Under the pieces are notes generated by a model, which did not search any database, was not told the origin of the DNA, and saw only the letters and a program-made list of their open reading frames with translations. Positions 1-6,801 of a stretch of DNA of 64,000 nucleotides are shown piece after piece. This DNA comes from Oceanispirochaeta sp. M1 (lineage in GTDB: Bacteria > Spirochaetota > Spirochaetia > DSM-2461), in contig NZ_QQPQ01000029.1 of NCBI RefSeq assembly GCF_003346715.1, forward strand, positions 1 through 64,000. The letters are read 5' to 3'. The position numbers and the translations under genes were made by a program. The first letter of the stretch is position 1, and the number at the start of each line of letters is the position of its first letter.

Positions 1-121
1 CTGTCCAAACGTTGTAGTATGATGACTCATAGCCGATTTCCTTTTGTTGTATTGTTTTAGTCGACTTAAGAATAAACGGAGATCGGCTTTTATAAAACCC
101 CTTTCAAATTATCTTGGACAG
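1..121. repeat. Inverted-repeat remnant, possibly MITE or IS end
   Basis: The first 8 bases (CTGTCCAA) are exactly inverted at 114-121 (TTGGACAG). A nested inverted repeat lies inside: AGCCGATTTCC at 31-41 against GGAGATCGGCT at 78-88, with one mismatch, followed by TTTTAT. A short AT-rich block with matching ends is what a non-autonomous element or the debris of an insertion sequence looks like. No transposase is visible and the left end coincides with the window edge, so the true extent is unknown. The inner repeat could instead be a terminator for a gene further left. Confidence 0.3.
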
Positions 122-287
122 CTGTGACTTTTAATGACTAAATTATTTACCACTATAATTTCAAATGTCTGGTAAATGTCATAGATACGACATGGTCAGA
201 AGTCTCGATTATTGTGAAAATAATATCGGATAACAGATGTCAGTGATGTTTCTTTTTCATGCTTTTGTATCTATTAGGAGATATGTT

Positions 288-872
288 ATGAACCAACCAG
301 AAATTGGGAACAAAGTGATCCACTTGAGGGAGTTAAAAGGAATAACTCAGGAAAGACTGGCAGAGTTATGTGAGGTGAGTACAAGAACAATTCAACGCAT
401 AGAAAATGGAGAAGTTAATCCGAGAGTCTTTACATTAAATAATCTGAGTAATTGTTTAGAATTCAACTTTAATGATGATTATAGAAGTACTGAATTAATC
501 TGGATTATTGTTTTACACTTAAGTTCTATGTTCTGTATTGTCATTATTCCTCTTGTCATCTGGTCATTCAAAAAAACAAATAGTATTAAAATAGATGATC
601 ATGGAAAAAATGTTCTTAATTTTCAGATAACAATGACTATACTTTTGATTAGTACAGCAATTTTATCCATATTTATAATTCCAGCCCTGATTCTTTTTCT
701 TGACCAGTACAATCTGGTCTTTCTATTTCGATATACAATAATCACTCTTATACCTTTTCTATTCTTGATTGGTATTGGTTTAATCTGCTTTTTCCAAGGT
801 CTTATTAACGTTTTGAAAATCGTTAAAGACAAACCCTATAGATATATACCCTCAATTCCATTTCTAAAATAA
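288..872 (+). CDS. XRE-family HTH protein with DUF4870-type membrane domain
   Basis: Residues 5-60 form a Cro/C1-type helix-turn-helix (QERLAELCEVSTRTIQRIE) that should bind DNA. The rest is membrane protein: hydrophobic segments at about 69-92, 115-137 and 143-175. The motif HLSS..IIPLVIW..KK followed by DDHGKNVLNFQ is the DUF4870 (Tic20-like) signature, and the protein ends YRYIPSIPFLK as that family does. Such HTH-DUF4870 fusions are membrane-tethered regulators of unknown target. The start at 288 is chosen because AGGAG lies at 276-280 with 7-nt spacing; an upstream in-frame start at 237 would add 17 residues unlike the family and lacks a ribosome site. The gene is much more AT-rich than the rest of the window, which suggests recent acquisition. 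The neighbour at 916 follows after 43 nt and may be cotranscribed. Confidence 0.8.
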   Translation: MNQPEIGNKVIHLRELKGITQERLAELCEVSTRTIQRIENGEVNPRVFTLNNLSNCLEFNFNDDYRSTELIWIIVLHLSSMFCIVIIPLVIWSFKKTNSIKIDDHGKNVLNFQITMTILLISTAILSIFIIPALILFLDQYNLVFLFRYTIITLIPFLFLIGIGLICFFQGLINVLKIVKDKPYRYIPSIPFLK

Positions 873-915
873 CTTATCATCATCCAGTGTAGAACACAAA
901 ATATGGAGAAATCTG

Positions 916-1620
916 ATGGAAGTTAGAATGAAACATTTAAAGCTCATTATTGCTCTTTCTATAATAGTCGTCATTCCATTTTGCTTGATGATATGGTTTC
1001 GTATCCGTAAATCAACAGGTTTTGCATCAATTGAATTAATAGCCTATCCTCTTTTCTTTGGTGGAGGAAGTGTTGGAGTTCTCTTTCTTCTTAAAGCACA
1101 TTTTCTGAAAGGAATCCTATCAGACTTTAATTTTAGACAGTCAAAATGGTTTTATGATATAGGATGGGGTGTTGCTATCTCTGTTATTTACTTTATTCTT
1201 TTCTATCTTGAAAGGATGACATTGGCCAAAGTTCTGCGATTTAATCCAAACAGAGAATTATTAGGCTTAATGCTAGATATGCGTAGAAATCCGATTCTGT
1301 TGATTTTATGGTTTGGTCCTGTTTTATGGATTGGTATCGCATTGTATGAGGAATCTATAAGAGTTTTCATTCTACTTAGCTTATGGGATTTCTCTCGAAA
1401 TATTTTTTGGATAATTACAGTGATTATCTTCTCAGCGATAATCTTTGGTCTATTACATTGGAGTCAAGGATTATATGGGATTGTAACTATTTCTATTAAA
1501 AGCTTGGTAGGTGGTTTTTTTTATTTTAAAAAAAGGAGATTGGCCCCACTTATTTATGCTCATGTCTTATATGACGGTTTACAAGTTGGAAACTTGTTGC
1601 TCACATATGGAAAACCGTAA
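916..1620 (+). CDS. CPBP-family intramembrane protease-like protein
   Basis: A 234-residue protein that is mostly membrane segments. It carries the three CPBP/CAAX-protease (Abi) motifs: an EE..R motif at E145-E146-R149, FxxxH at F177-H181 (FGLLH), and HxxxD at H216-D220 (HVLYD). Family members are membrane metallo- or glutamate-type proteases, for example prenyl-protein CAAX endopeptidases and bacteriocin self-immunity proteins. The first motif is EExxR rather than the usual EExxxR, so activity is not assured. GGAG at 905-908 supports the start at 916. AT-rich like its upstream neighbour, an HTH-membrane regulator, so the two may form one acquired unit. The substrate cannot be told. Confidence 0.7.
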   Translation: MEVRMKHLKLIIALSIIVVIPFCLMIWFRIRKSTGFASIELIAYPLFFGGGSVGVLFLLKAHFLKGILSDFNFRQSKWFYDIGWGVAISVIYFILFYLERMTLAKVLRFNPNRELLGLMLDMRRNPILLILWFGPVLWIGIALYEESIRVFILLSLWDFSRNIFWIITVIIFSAIIFGLLHWSQGLYGIVTISIKSLVGGFFYFKKRRLAPLIYAHVLYDGLQVGNLLLTYGKP

Positions 1621-1871
1621 AGCGAAATATTGAGTATCATCACATTTGATAGATTACATCCCTGGATTCTGTTTCTTCAATTAGTAAGGTAATTAAGGTA
1701 GTTCTAATCCATTCTCAATGCAGTTATATATCTTTTCTGCGAGCGGGGTAGGGAGAGTAATAAAGAAACATTTCCACATTCAAAATGGCCCATTTAGAAG
1801 GGCGCAAAAACCAGAATCACAAAGCAAAAAGCGTCAATACTGGCGTCAGTCCATAAAAGGATGCTTATAAA
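1621..1871. other. AT-rich intergenic stretch, no gene seen
   Basis: About 250 bases after the CPBP gene with stops in all frames and no convincing ribosome site, hairpin or promoter. It joins the AT-rich segment to the structured element and tRNA-Leu that follow. Confidence 0.5.
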
Positions 1872-1900
1872 TAAAAAAGAGCAACTCGTTAAAGTTGCTC
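1872..1900 (-). terminator. Intrinsic terminator for leftward transcription
   Basis: A perfect 7-bp inverted repeat (GAGCAAC at 1879-1885, GTTGCTC at 1894-1900) with an 8-nt loop. Read on the minus strand it is followed by TTTTTTATTTAT, a textbook intrinsic terminator. It closes the leftward transcript that comes from the structured element at 1930-2065. Confidence 0.75.
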
Positions 1901-1929
1901 TATGCTCTTGCCCCGAAAGGGTTTAAGCG

Positions 1930-1948
1930 ATGCGGTAGAGAGGACTTG
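1930..1948. repeat. 19-nt direct repeat of tRNA-Leu 3' end (copy 1)
   Basis: The 19 bases ATGCGGTAGAGAGGACTTG are identical at 1930-1948 and at 2117-2135, where they are the 3' end of the tRNA-Leu gene including the discriminator base. Duplicated tRNA 3' ends are typical attachment sites of integrating elements. Here only 187 bases separate the copies and no integrase is seen. Confidence 0.7.
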
Positions 1949-2065
1949 CTGTCCAGTCAGAAGCATCGTGCTTCTTCCTTTCCAGCCCTCCTGCGTTCCT
2001 AACTCAACATCCCTGTTGAGTTTCGCTCCAAGTATTCGCGAACGTCACTCCGGTTCAAGTCCTCT
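1930..2065 (-). ncRNA. Structured element ending in a duplicated tRNA-Leu 3' end
   Basis: This block lies between two terminators on the minus strand and can fold compactly. Outer arms at 1939-1948 and 2056-2065 are a perfect 10-bp inverted repeat (AGAGGACTTG). Inside are an 8-bp hairpin (2001-2008 with 2015-2022), a 7-bp hairpin with a 3-nt loop (1959-1965 with 1969-1975), and the palindrome TTCGCGAA near 2037-2044. Bases 1930-1948 duplicate the 3' end of the tRNA-Leu at 2118-2201. It has no open reading frame worth calling. It may be a small RNA with its own terminator, a degenerate second tRNA invaded by a palindromic repeat, or an interspersed repeat that targets tRNA ends. Family unknown to me. 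Confidence 0.4.
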
Positions 2066-2074
2066 TTTATAACG

Positions 2075-2116
2075 AAAAAAAAGATCCAAAGTACAATAAG
2101 TACTTTAGATCTTTTT
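2075..2116 (-). terminator. Terminator of tRNA-Leu
   Basis: A long inverted repeat: AAAGTAC and GTACTTT around AATAA, extended by GATC on both sides past one mismatch, with A and T tracts outside. On the minus strand it lies 2 bases after the tRNA and runs into a T tract, so it terminates the tRNA transcript. Its symmetry would also stop rightward transcription. Confidence 0.75.
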
Positions 2117-2117
2117 A

Positions 2118-2201
2118 TGCGGTAGAGAGGACTTGAACCTCCACGAGCTTGCGCCCACCAGCCCCTCAAGCTGGCGTGTCTACCAATTCCACCACTACCG
2201 C
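2118..2201 (-). tRNA. tRNA-Leu (anticodon GAG)
   Basis: On the minus strand the 84-nt gene starts GCGGTAG and ends CTACCGCA, giving a perfect 7-bp acceptor stem plus an A discriminator, the leucine identity base. The anticodon arm is CCAGC-TTGAGGG-GCTGG with anticodon GAG at 2165-2167, reading CUC and CUU. A class II variable arm (TGGGCGCAAGCTCG) and a T-loop GGTTCAAGTCC are present. CCA is not encoded. A terminator follows at once. Confidence 0.95.
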
Positions 2202-2359
2202 GTAATTGGTGTTGTGATAATACATAAGGGATAATTTTTTGTCAACGGAATTCAGCTCTTTTTTTATGTTAAGAGTTCAGGGGTTTTTTATGTCGTTTCA
2301 GCAGCCGATTTATAATAAACGGGAGTTCTTTCGTAAATACATACCTGAATGAAAAAAAA

Positions 2360-2396
2360 CTAACCTAATCCTAACAAACGTTTAATCAAATCTAAT
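2360..2396 (+). promoter_or_regulatory. Pho-box-like tandem repeats
   Basis: The pentamer YTAAY recurs with near-helical spacing: CTAAC at 2360, CTAAC at 2371, TTAAT at 2382 and CTAAT at 2392 (spacings 11, 11, 10). PhoB/PhoP-type regulators bind tandem half-sites spaced 11 bp. It lies directly upstream of the decayed PhoB-like gene, where an autoregulatory site would be expected. The assignment is inferred from spacing and context. Confidence 0.35.
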
Positions 2397-2467
2397 AGTT
2401 TCGTGAGGATTATTATGAACAGATATTGTCGAAGAGTCGGCGTTTCAGAAACAAGGAATTATTGTTT

Positions 2468-2816
2468 GTGGCAAAATTATTGATCATAGAAGATGACTCT
2501 GATATCAGAGAACTGATCTCTTTTAATCTGGAGATGAGGGGCTACGAGATCCTGACAGACCGGGCATGAGAGTCTCCCTAAGGATGATCTTATAGATTTC
2601 ACGGCGACTGAATTTTATATATTGAAGTTTCCTACAGAGAATCCAGGTCGGGTATTTTCGAGAAATCAGAATATTGACTCCCTTAAGGGCGAGGACTATC
2701 CTGTTACTGAACGGTCCGTTGATGTTCAGATTCCGGGAATCAGAAGAAAACTTGGTGATTCAGTAAGCATGATTGAAACTGTTCGTGGTATCGGCTACCG
2801 CATGAAGGGTGAGTAA
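2468..2816 (+). pseudogene. Decayed PhoB/OmpR-type response regulator
   Basis: From the GTG at 2468 the frame reads a receiver start (VAKLLIIEDDSDIREL) with the acidic pair, for 33 residues, then stops at TGA 2567. A different frame resumes around 2580 with a winged-helix domain (FTATEFYILK, then RSVDVQI, RRKLGD, ETVRGIGYRMK) and stops at 2816. Against an intact OmpR-family protein about 130 residues are missing: most of the receiver including the phospho-acceptor Asp, plus the linker. The region also crosses a frameshift, and even the DNA-binding part has lost the usual W-G residues after the recognition turn. The stop overlaps the start of the kinase gene (TAATG), the usual phoB-phoR layout. 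The 64-residue frame from 2622 could still be made, but a working regulator is very unlikely. Confidence 0.85.
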
Positions 2817-4591
2817 TGTACAAAAAATCTTTTTTTCAGCAGCTTTTCTATACAATTTTTATTCTGCTTGTGATCACTGTTACGCTCTATTTTGTTGTAA
2901 CCATCACGGTGGTTAAAAAAGGGATGTACAGAGACGCTCTACAGCGTCAGATGTCTGTAACACGTATGGCTGTGAACCTTATGCCTTCTGATAGTATCAA
3001 AGACGGTGATAATGCTCAGGATTTTGCTGAGGGTCTCTCTCTGGGAACAGACGTTCGTGTGACTATTGTTGATCGCGCGGGGCTTGTTCTTGCGGATAAC
3101 AAAGAAGACACATCCACTATGGATAATCATGCCTACAGACCTGAGATCCGTAAGGCCTTTATGGAAGGACAGGGAAGTTCATCACGCTACAGTGATACTC
3201 TCTCATTAATGATGCTTTACACGACTGTGTATGATGAGAATCAGGATTTAGTGGTCCGTCTTTCTCAATCGATTGAAGAGATTCAGGAGGATGTTGACCG
3301 TATTTATGAGAAGATCCTTCTTATATTCGTACTGGTTCTGGTTCTCGGCAGTCTTTTTACTGTCTTTATAGCCAGAAGACTCAGTTTTACCCTCAAATCG
3401 GTTCAGGATGTTGCCGGAGAATTTGCAAGGGGAAATTTCAATATTGAACTGGATGTCGCAGGTTCAAGAGAGGCAATTTCCCTGACACGGTCCATCAATG
3501 CCATGGGTCGTCAGCTTCAGGATAAGATCAGCACAACTACCTATCAGAAGAATGAGCTTCAGGGAATGCTCAACAGTATGAGGGAGCCTGTTCTTCTGCT
3601 GAACCATCGTCTGGAAGTCACAGAGATGAATCCTTCGGCTCAGGCCATGCTGGAGCCTGGAGACGGTCTTGCCTATCTTGGCAAAGGTCTCCTTCAGGTA
3701 ATGAGATCAGTAGAGGTCTGTGAGCTTGTAGAGCAGACTCTGGCGAAAAAAGATACGGGTGAAGCCATTGTCCACTATGCCGATAAGGATCTGTTTTTAC
3801 AGGTTTATACCAACTACCTGTACAGGGATGAGGATACTCCTCCAACGGTGTTGCTGGTTATGAATGATATAACCCAGATTAAGAAGCTTGAACAGATGCG
3901 TAAAGACTTTGTTGCCAATGTCTCTCATGAGCTGAAAACTCCGCTAACTTCCATCATGGGTTATGTGGAGACCCTGCGGGCCGGTGCTTTGAAATACCCT
4001 GATAAGGCGGAAGAGTTTCTTGAAATCATGTTCCACCAGACCAGAAATCTTAATACTCTGATTGATGATCTTCTGACTCTCTCCAGAGTAGAGGATGGAC
4101 GTCGTCGATTTCATAAGGAACAGTTCCCTCTGGTAGATCTTTTATCCAGTGCTGTTTCAGTCTGTCAGCTGAAGGCAAAGGAGAAAGAGTCCCCCATTGA
4201 AGTAGACTGTGATTCCTCCTGCCTTGTGTCAGCACATCCTGTACTGATGGAGCAGGCTGTAACAAATCTGATTGAGAATGCGGTCAAGTACTGTCCAGAG
4301 AAGACAAGAATAACTGTTAAGGGATACTGCACTGATTCAAATATCCTTATAGAGGTGAAGGATTACGGGAATGGTATTCCTGAAGGGGATATTCCCCGTA
4401 TTTTTGAACGATTCTACAGAGTTGATAAGGCCCGCAGCCGCAATATGGGGGGGACAGGTCTCGGTCTGGCCATTGTGAAGCATATATCCCAGATTCATGG
4501 TGGAACGGTTGCTGTTGACAGTTCGGAAGGGGAGGGCTGTACTTTTACCATTTCCCTTCCGAAAGTCGTAGAATCTGATTCAGAAATCTAA
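2816..4591 (+). CDS. PhoR-type sensor histidine kinase
   Basis: A 591-residue membrane kinase. Segments at about 9-31 and 166-185 flank a ~130-residue extracytoplasmic sensor. HAMP follows at about 186-240, a PAS domain at about 250-352, and the dimerisation domain with the phospho-acceptor H371 in NVSHELKTPLTS. The ATPase domain has the N box (N488 in NLIENAVKY), G1 (DYGNGIP at 516-522) and G2 (GGTGLGLAIVK). This is the order found in PhoR, which senses phosphate limitation with PstSCAB-PhoU. The kinase is intact, but its partner regulator just upstream is decayed, so it must act on another regulator or is itself on the way out. AAGGGTGAG before the ATG serves as ribosome site. The gene is convergent with galM after 11 nt. 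Confidence 0.85.
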   Translation: MYKKSFFQQLFYTIFILLVITVTLYFVVTITVVKKGMYRDALQRQMSVTRMAVNLMPSDSIKDGDNAQDFAEGLSLGTDVRVTIVDRAGLVLADNKEDTSTMDNHAYRPEIRKAFMEGQGSSSRYSDTLSLMMLYTTVYDENQDLVVRLSQSIEEIQEDVDRIYEKILLIFVLVLVLGSLFTVFIARRLSFTLKSVQDVAGEFARGNFNIELDVAGSREAISLTRSINAMGRQLQDKISTTTYQKNELQGMLNSMREPVLLLNHRLEVTEMNPSAQAMLEPGDGLAYLGKGLLQVMRSVEVCELVEQTLAKKDTGEAIVHYADKDLFLQVYTNYLYRDEDTPPTVLLVMNDITQIKKLEQMRKDFVANVSHELKTPLTSIMGYVETLRAGALKYPDKAEEFLEIMFHQTRNLNTLIDDLLTLSRVEDGRRRFHKEQFPLVDLLSSAVSVCQLKAKEKESPIEVDCDSSCLVSAHPVLMEQAVTNLIENAVKYCPEKTRITVKGYCTDSNILIEVKDYGNGIPEGDIPRIFERFYRVDKARSRNMGGTGLGLAIVKHISQIHGGTVAVDSSEGEGCTFTISLPKVVESDSEI

Positions 4592-4602
4592 TTTATATGA
4601 AA

Positions 4603-5643
4603 CTAGTTTATTGAAAACTGATAGGAACTGGTGTGAGTATAAACCTCACCCGGCTTCAGTATACAGCTTGGAAACTGGGTCTGGTTTATACAGTCGGGGT
4701 AGAGCTGGGTTTCAAGACAGAAACCCCAGTTCCTTTCAAAGCTCTGACCGCCATGACCTTTGACTCCGTTCAGGAAATTTCCTGTGTAGAGCTGTACCCC
4801 GGGCTGGTCAGTAAACACATCCATAGTTCGCCCCGATGCAGGATCATAAACTGTGCCGTATTTTCTTACACCCTTTCCGGGAGGGAGGATGTAGCAGTGG
4901 TCATAACCGCCGCCTTCTACATCTTCTATTCTGGTGCCGATCTTTTCCTCTTTTGTAAAGTCCATCACTGTGCCTTTGACTGAGAGGATCTCTCCGGTAG
5001 GAATCTGTTTCTCATCAACAGGCAGGTACCAGGGGCAGTCCAGTTGAACCTGATGATCCAGAACATTCCCGTTCTCCAGACCCCTTAAGTTGAAGTAGCT
5101 GTGGTTTGTAAGGTTAACAGGGGTCGCCTTGTCTGTGACAGCCTTATAGTCGAAAATAAGCTCACCCATTGAGCTCAGGGTATAGGTCATGGTGGTACTC
5201 AGGTTTCCAGGGAATCCCTCTTCCCCATCGGGGCTGAAGGAGTTCAGGATCAGTCCTATGGCCCCTTTTCTTTCAAAGGGGGTTACATTCCAGTTCTTCC
5301 TATCGAATGTATCTGTCATACCACCGTGAAGGCAGTTGGTTCCATTATTTTGTTTTAGTGTGTATTCAGAACCATCTAGAGAAAACTTTCCATTGGCAAT
5401 TCTGTTACCAACGCGGCCGATGGCGGCACCGAAGTAATTGCGGGTGTTTACATATTCGTCCAGAGTCTCGAATCCCAGGTTGATTTCTTCAACTTTTCCG
5501 TTCCTGTCGGGGCAGCGGATTGAAGTGATGATTCCACCGAAGCTTGTGACCCTTACTGTGAGGTCGTTTTCACCTGTCAGTGTATATATATCGGCTGTGC
5601 TGCCGTCAGGTAGTGTTCCGAATACTTCTTTAGTGACTTTCAT
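4603..5643 (-). CDS. galM: Aldose 1-epimerase (mutarotase)
   Basis: Interconverts alpha and beta anomers of glucose or galactose in the cytoplasm. At 346 residues it has normal family length. Visible active-site residues by family alignment are H106 in NCLHGG, the catalytic acid H181 in NLTNHSYFNL, D248 in GGYDHC and the catalytic base E311 in FCLETQ; the RVGNRIANGKF block at 77-87 is typical. No other galactose gene is nearby. AGGAGAAC precedes the ATG at 5643. It lies downstream of the corrinoid protein gene on the same strand but behind a strong terminator, so it is probably transcribed separately. Confidence 0.93.
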   Translation of the reverse strand: MKVTKEVFGTLPDGSTADIYTLTGENDLTVRVTSFGGIITSIRCPDRNGKVEEINLGFETLDEYVNTRNYFGAAIGRVGNRIANGKFSLDGSEYTLKQNNGTNCLHGGMTDTFDRKNWNVTPFERKGAIGLILNSFSPDGEEGFPGNLSTTMTYTLSSMGELIFDYKAVTDKATPVNLTNHSYFNLRGLENGNVLDHQVQLDCPWYLPVDEKQIPTGEILSVKGTVMDFTKEEKIGTRIEDVEGGGYDHCYILPPGKGVRKYGTVYDPASGRTMDVFTDQPGVQLYTGNFLNGVKGHGGQSFERNWGFCLETQLYPDCINQTQFPSCILKPGEVYTHTSSYQFSIN

Positions 5644-5720
5644 ATGGTTCTCCTTACACTATCAGAACTCTATTAGCGTCCTGATGTTTAATTCTCTGAG
5701 ACCTAAGGGCCTTATAATAA

Positions 5721-5750
5721 AAAAAACTCCGGATGATTCCGGAGTTTTAT
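5721..5750 (-). terminator. Terminator after the corrinoid protein gene
   Basis: A perfect 8-bp stem (AACTCCGG at 5725-5732, CCGGAGTT at 5739-5746) with a 6-nt loop. On the minus strand it is followed by eight T or near-T bases. It lies 36 bases past the corrinoid gene stop and separates it from galM. Confidence 0.9.
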
Positions 5751-5781
5751 TGTAATCAAAATATATCTTTAAGCCAACAGA

Positions 5782-6417
5782 TTATTGTGTACAGATCTCA
5801 AAGGCTTTTTCAGCAGCAGTTGCCGCATCAGGTGTATAGATATCGGCACCGATTGAATCACAGAAAGACTGTGTTACAGGTGCACCACCGATCATGATAG
5901 TGATATCATCTCTGATACCTGCATCTACAGCAGCCTTAACAACATTTTCCATCTGAGTCATAGTTGTTGTCAGAAGAGCGGAAAGGGCAATGATATTTGC
6001 TCCTTCTGCCTTTGCTGTTTCAACATACTTTTCGGGGGATACATCTGTTCCCAGGTCAATTACTTCCAGACCCTTTCCTTCGAGCATTATTTTAACAAGA
6101 TTTTTACCGATGTCGTGAAGGTCTCCCTTAACGGTTCCCAGAACGGCTTTTCCAGCAGCTTTTGATCCACCGGCTTCCAGTTCGGGCTTGAGAATTACCA
6201 GTCCTGCATTCATTGCTCTTGCTGCAATAAGTACTTCAGGTACGAAAACCTGATTGTTTTTGAATTTAACACCTACGATATTCATGGCAGACAGAAGGGC
6301 GTCATCGAGGACTGTCTGTGCAGCAATTCCTGCTTCCAGTGCTTCCTTACAAAGTTCCGCTACTTCTTTTGCCTTACCTTTCTGCATCAAATCAGAAATC
6401 TGTTCTAGATTAACCAT
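5782..6417 (-). CDS. Corrinoid (B12-binding) methyl-carrier protein
   Basis: A 211-residue two-domain protein of the MtaC/MtbC/MttC type. The helical cap (B12-binding 2 fold) covers about 1-88. The Rossmann B12-binding domain has DLHDIG at 99-104, whose H101 is the lower cobalt ligand, then SALLTTT at 146-152 and GGAPV at 177-181 along the nucleotide tail. Such proteins shuttle a methyl group from a substrate:corrinoid methyltransferase to a second methyltransferase, usually to tetrahydrofolate. It is the only gene downstream of a cobalamin riboswitch, and upstream on the same strand lie a RACo reductive activator and a PocR regulator. No substrate methyltransferase gene is in the window, so the methyl donor is unknown. 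AAGGAG precedes the start. Confidence 0.9.
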   Translation of the reverse strand: MVNLEQISDLMQKGKAKEVAELCKEALEAGIAAQTVLDDALLSAMNIVGVKFKNNQVFVPEVLIAARAMNAGLVILKPELEAGGSKAAGKAVLGTVKGDLHDIGKNLVKIMLEGKGLEVIDLGTDVSPEKYVETAKAEGANIIALSALLTTTMTQMENVVKAAVDAGIRDDITIMIGGAPVTQSFCDSIGADIYTPDAATAAEKAFEICTQ

Positions 6418-6507
6418 TGTTTCTCCTTGGTAGAGCCCTGTTTCAGACTCTATATTAAGTAAATTGTTTGAGACATTCGACTTAATCCACGAAGTGCGAA
6501 ATGCGGC

Positions 6508-6720
6508 ATACGGCTGAGCGGTGACGCCCTGTAGACCGGTTCATAAGAAGTATCCTGACTTGCAGTTCAATCTCCCCTGAGCCTTCCCGGTCAGCAATCT
6601 GCTGCCAGTGGCATGATTCAGGTTTGTCCCTGCTCACAGTGACGGGATCGTGGAGGATTTTCACCTCACTTCCTTCCCTCTGAACGAGCTTCAGTATGCT
6701 ATGACCTGAGCCAGCCGTAT
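6508..6720 (-). promoter_or_regulatory. Cobalamin riboswitch
   Basis: On the minus strand, in order: GGTGAAAATCC (6655-6665), CCCGTCACTGTGA (6634-6646), GCCACTG (6606-6612) and the 3' block AAGTCAGGATACTT (6548-6561). These are the conserved pieces of the coenzyme B12 aptamer. P1 forms between GGTCATA (about 6700-6706) and TATGAACC (6538-6545). An additional perfect 9-bp helix, ATACGGCTG (6712-6720) with CAGCCGTAT (6508-6516), encloses the whole aptamer. The leader runs another 90 nt to the corrinoid gene. No U-tract terminator is visible there, so control may be at translation. Confidence 0.93.
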
Positions 6721-6801
6721 TGGAGAAAATTAGCTATTTTTGGTAAAAAATAGGAATAATAGATAAAAAATAATCCATATAAAAATACTAGTAATTGTTT
6801 G

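Noticed and set aside
1930-2135. Attachment sites of an integrated island
   Set aside because: The direct repeats are only 187 bases apart and enclose no gene or integrase, so they do not bound an island.
2415-2483. 22-codon frame with a possible GAGGA ribosome site before the decayed regulator
   Set aside because: Too short and without family likeness; could be a leader peptide but nothing in the sequence supports it.
6482-6664. 60-residue minus-strand reading frame
   Set aside because: It lies wholly within the cobalamin riboswitch and its leader; the conserved aptamer blocks explain the sequence.
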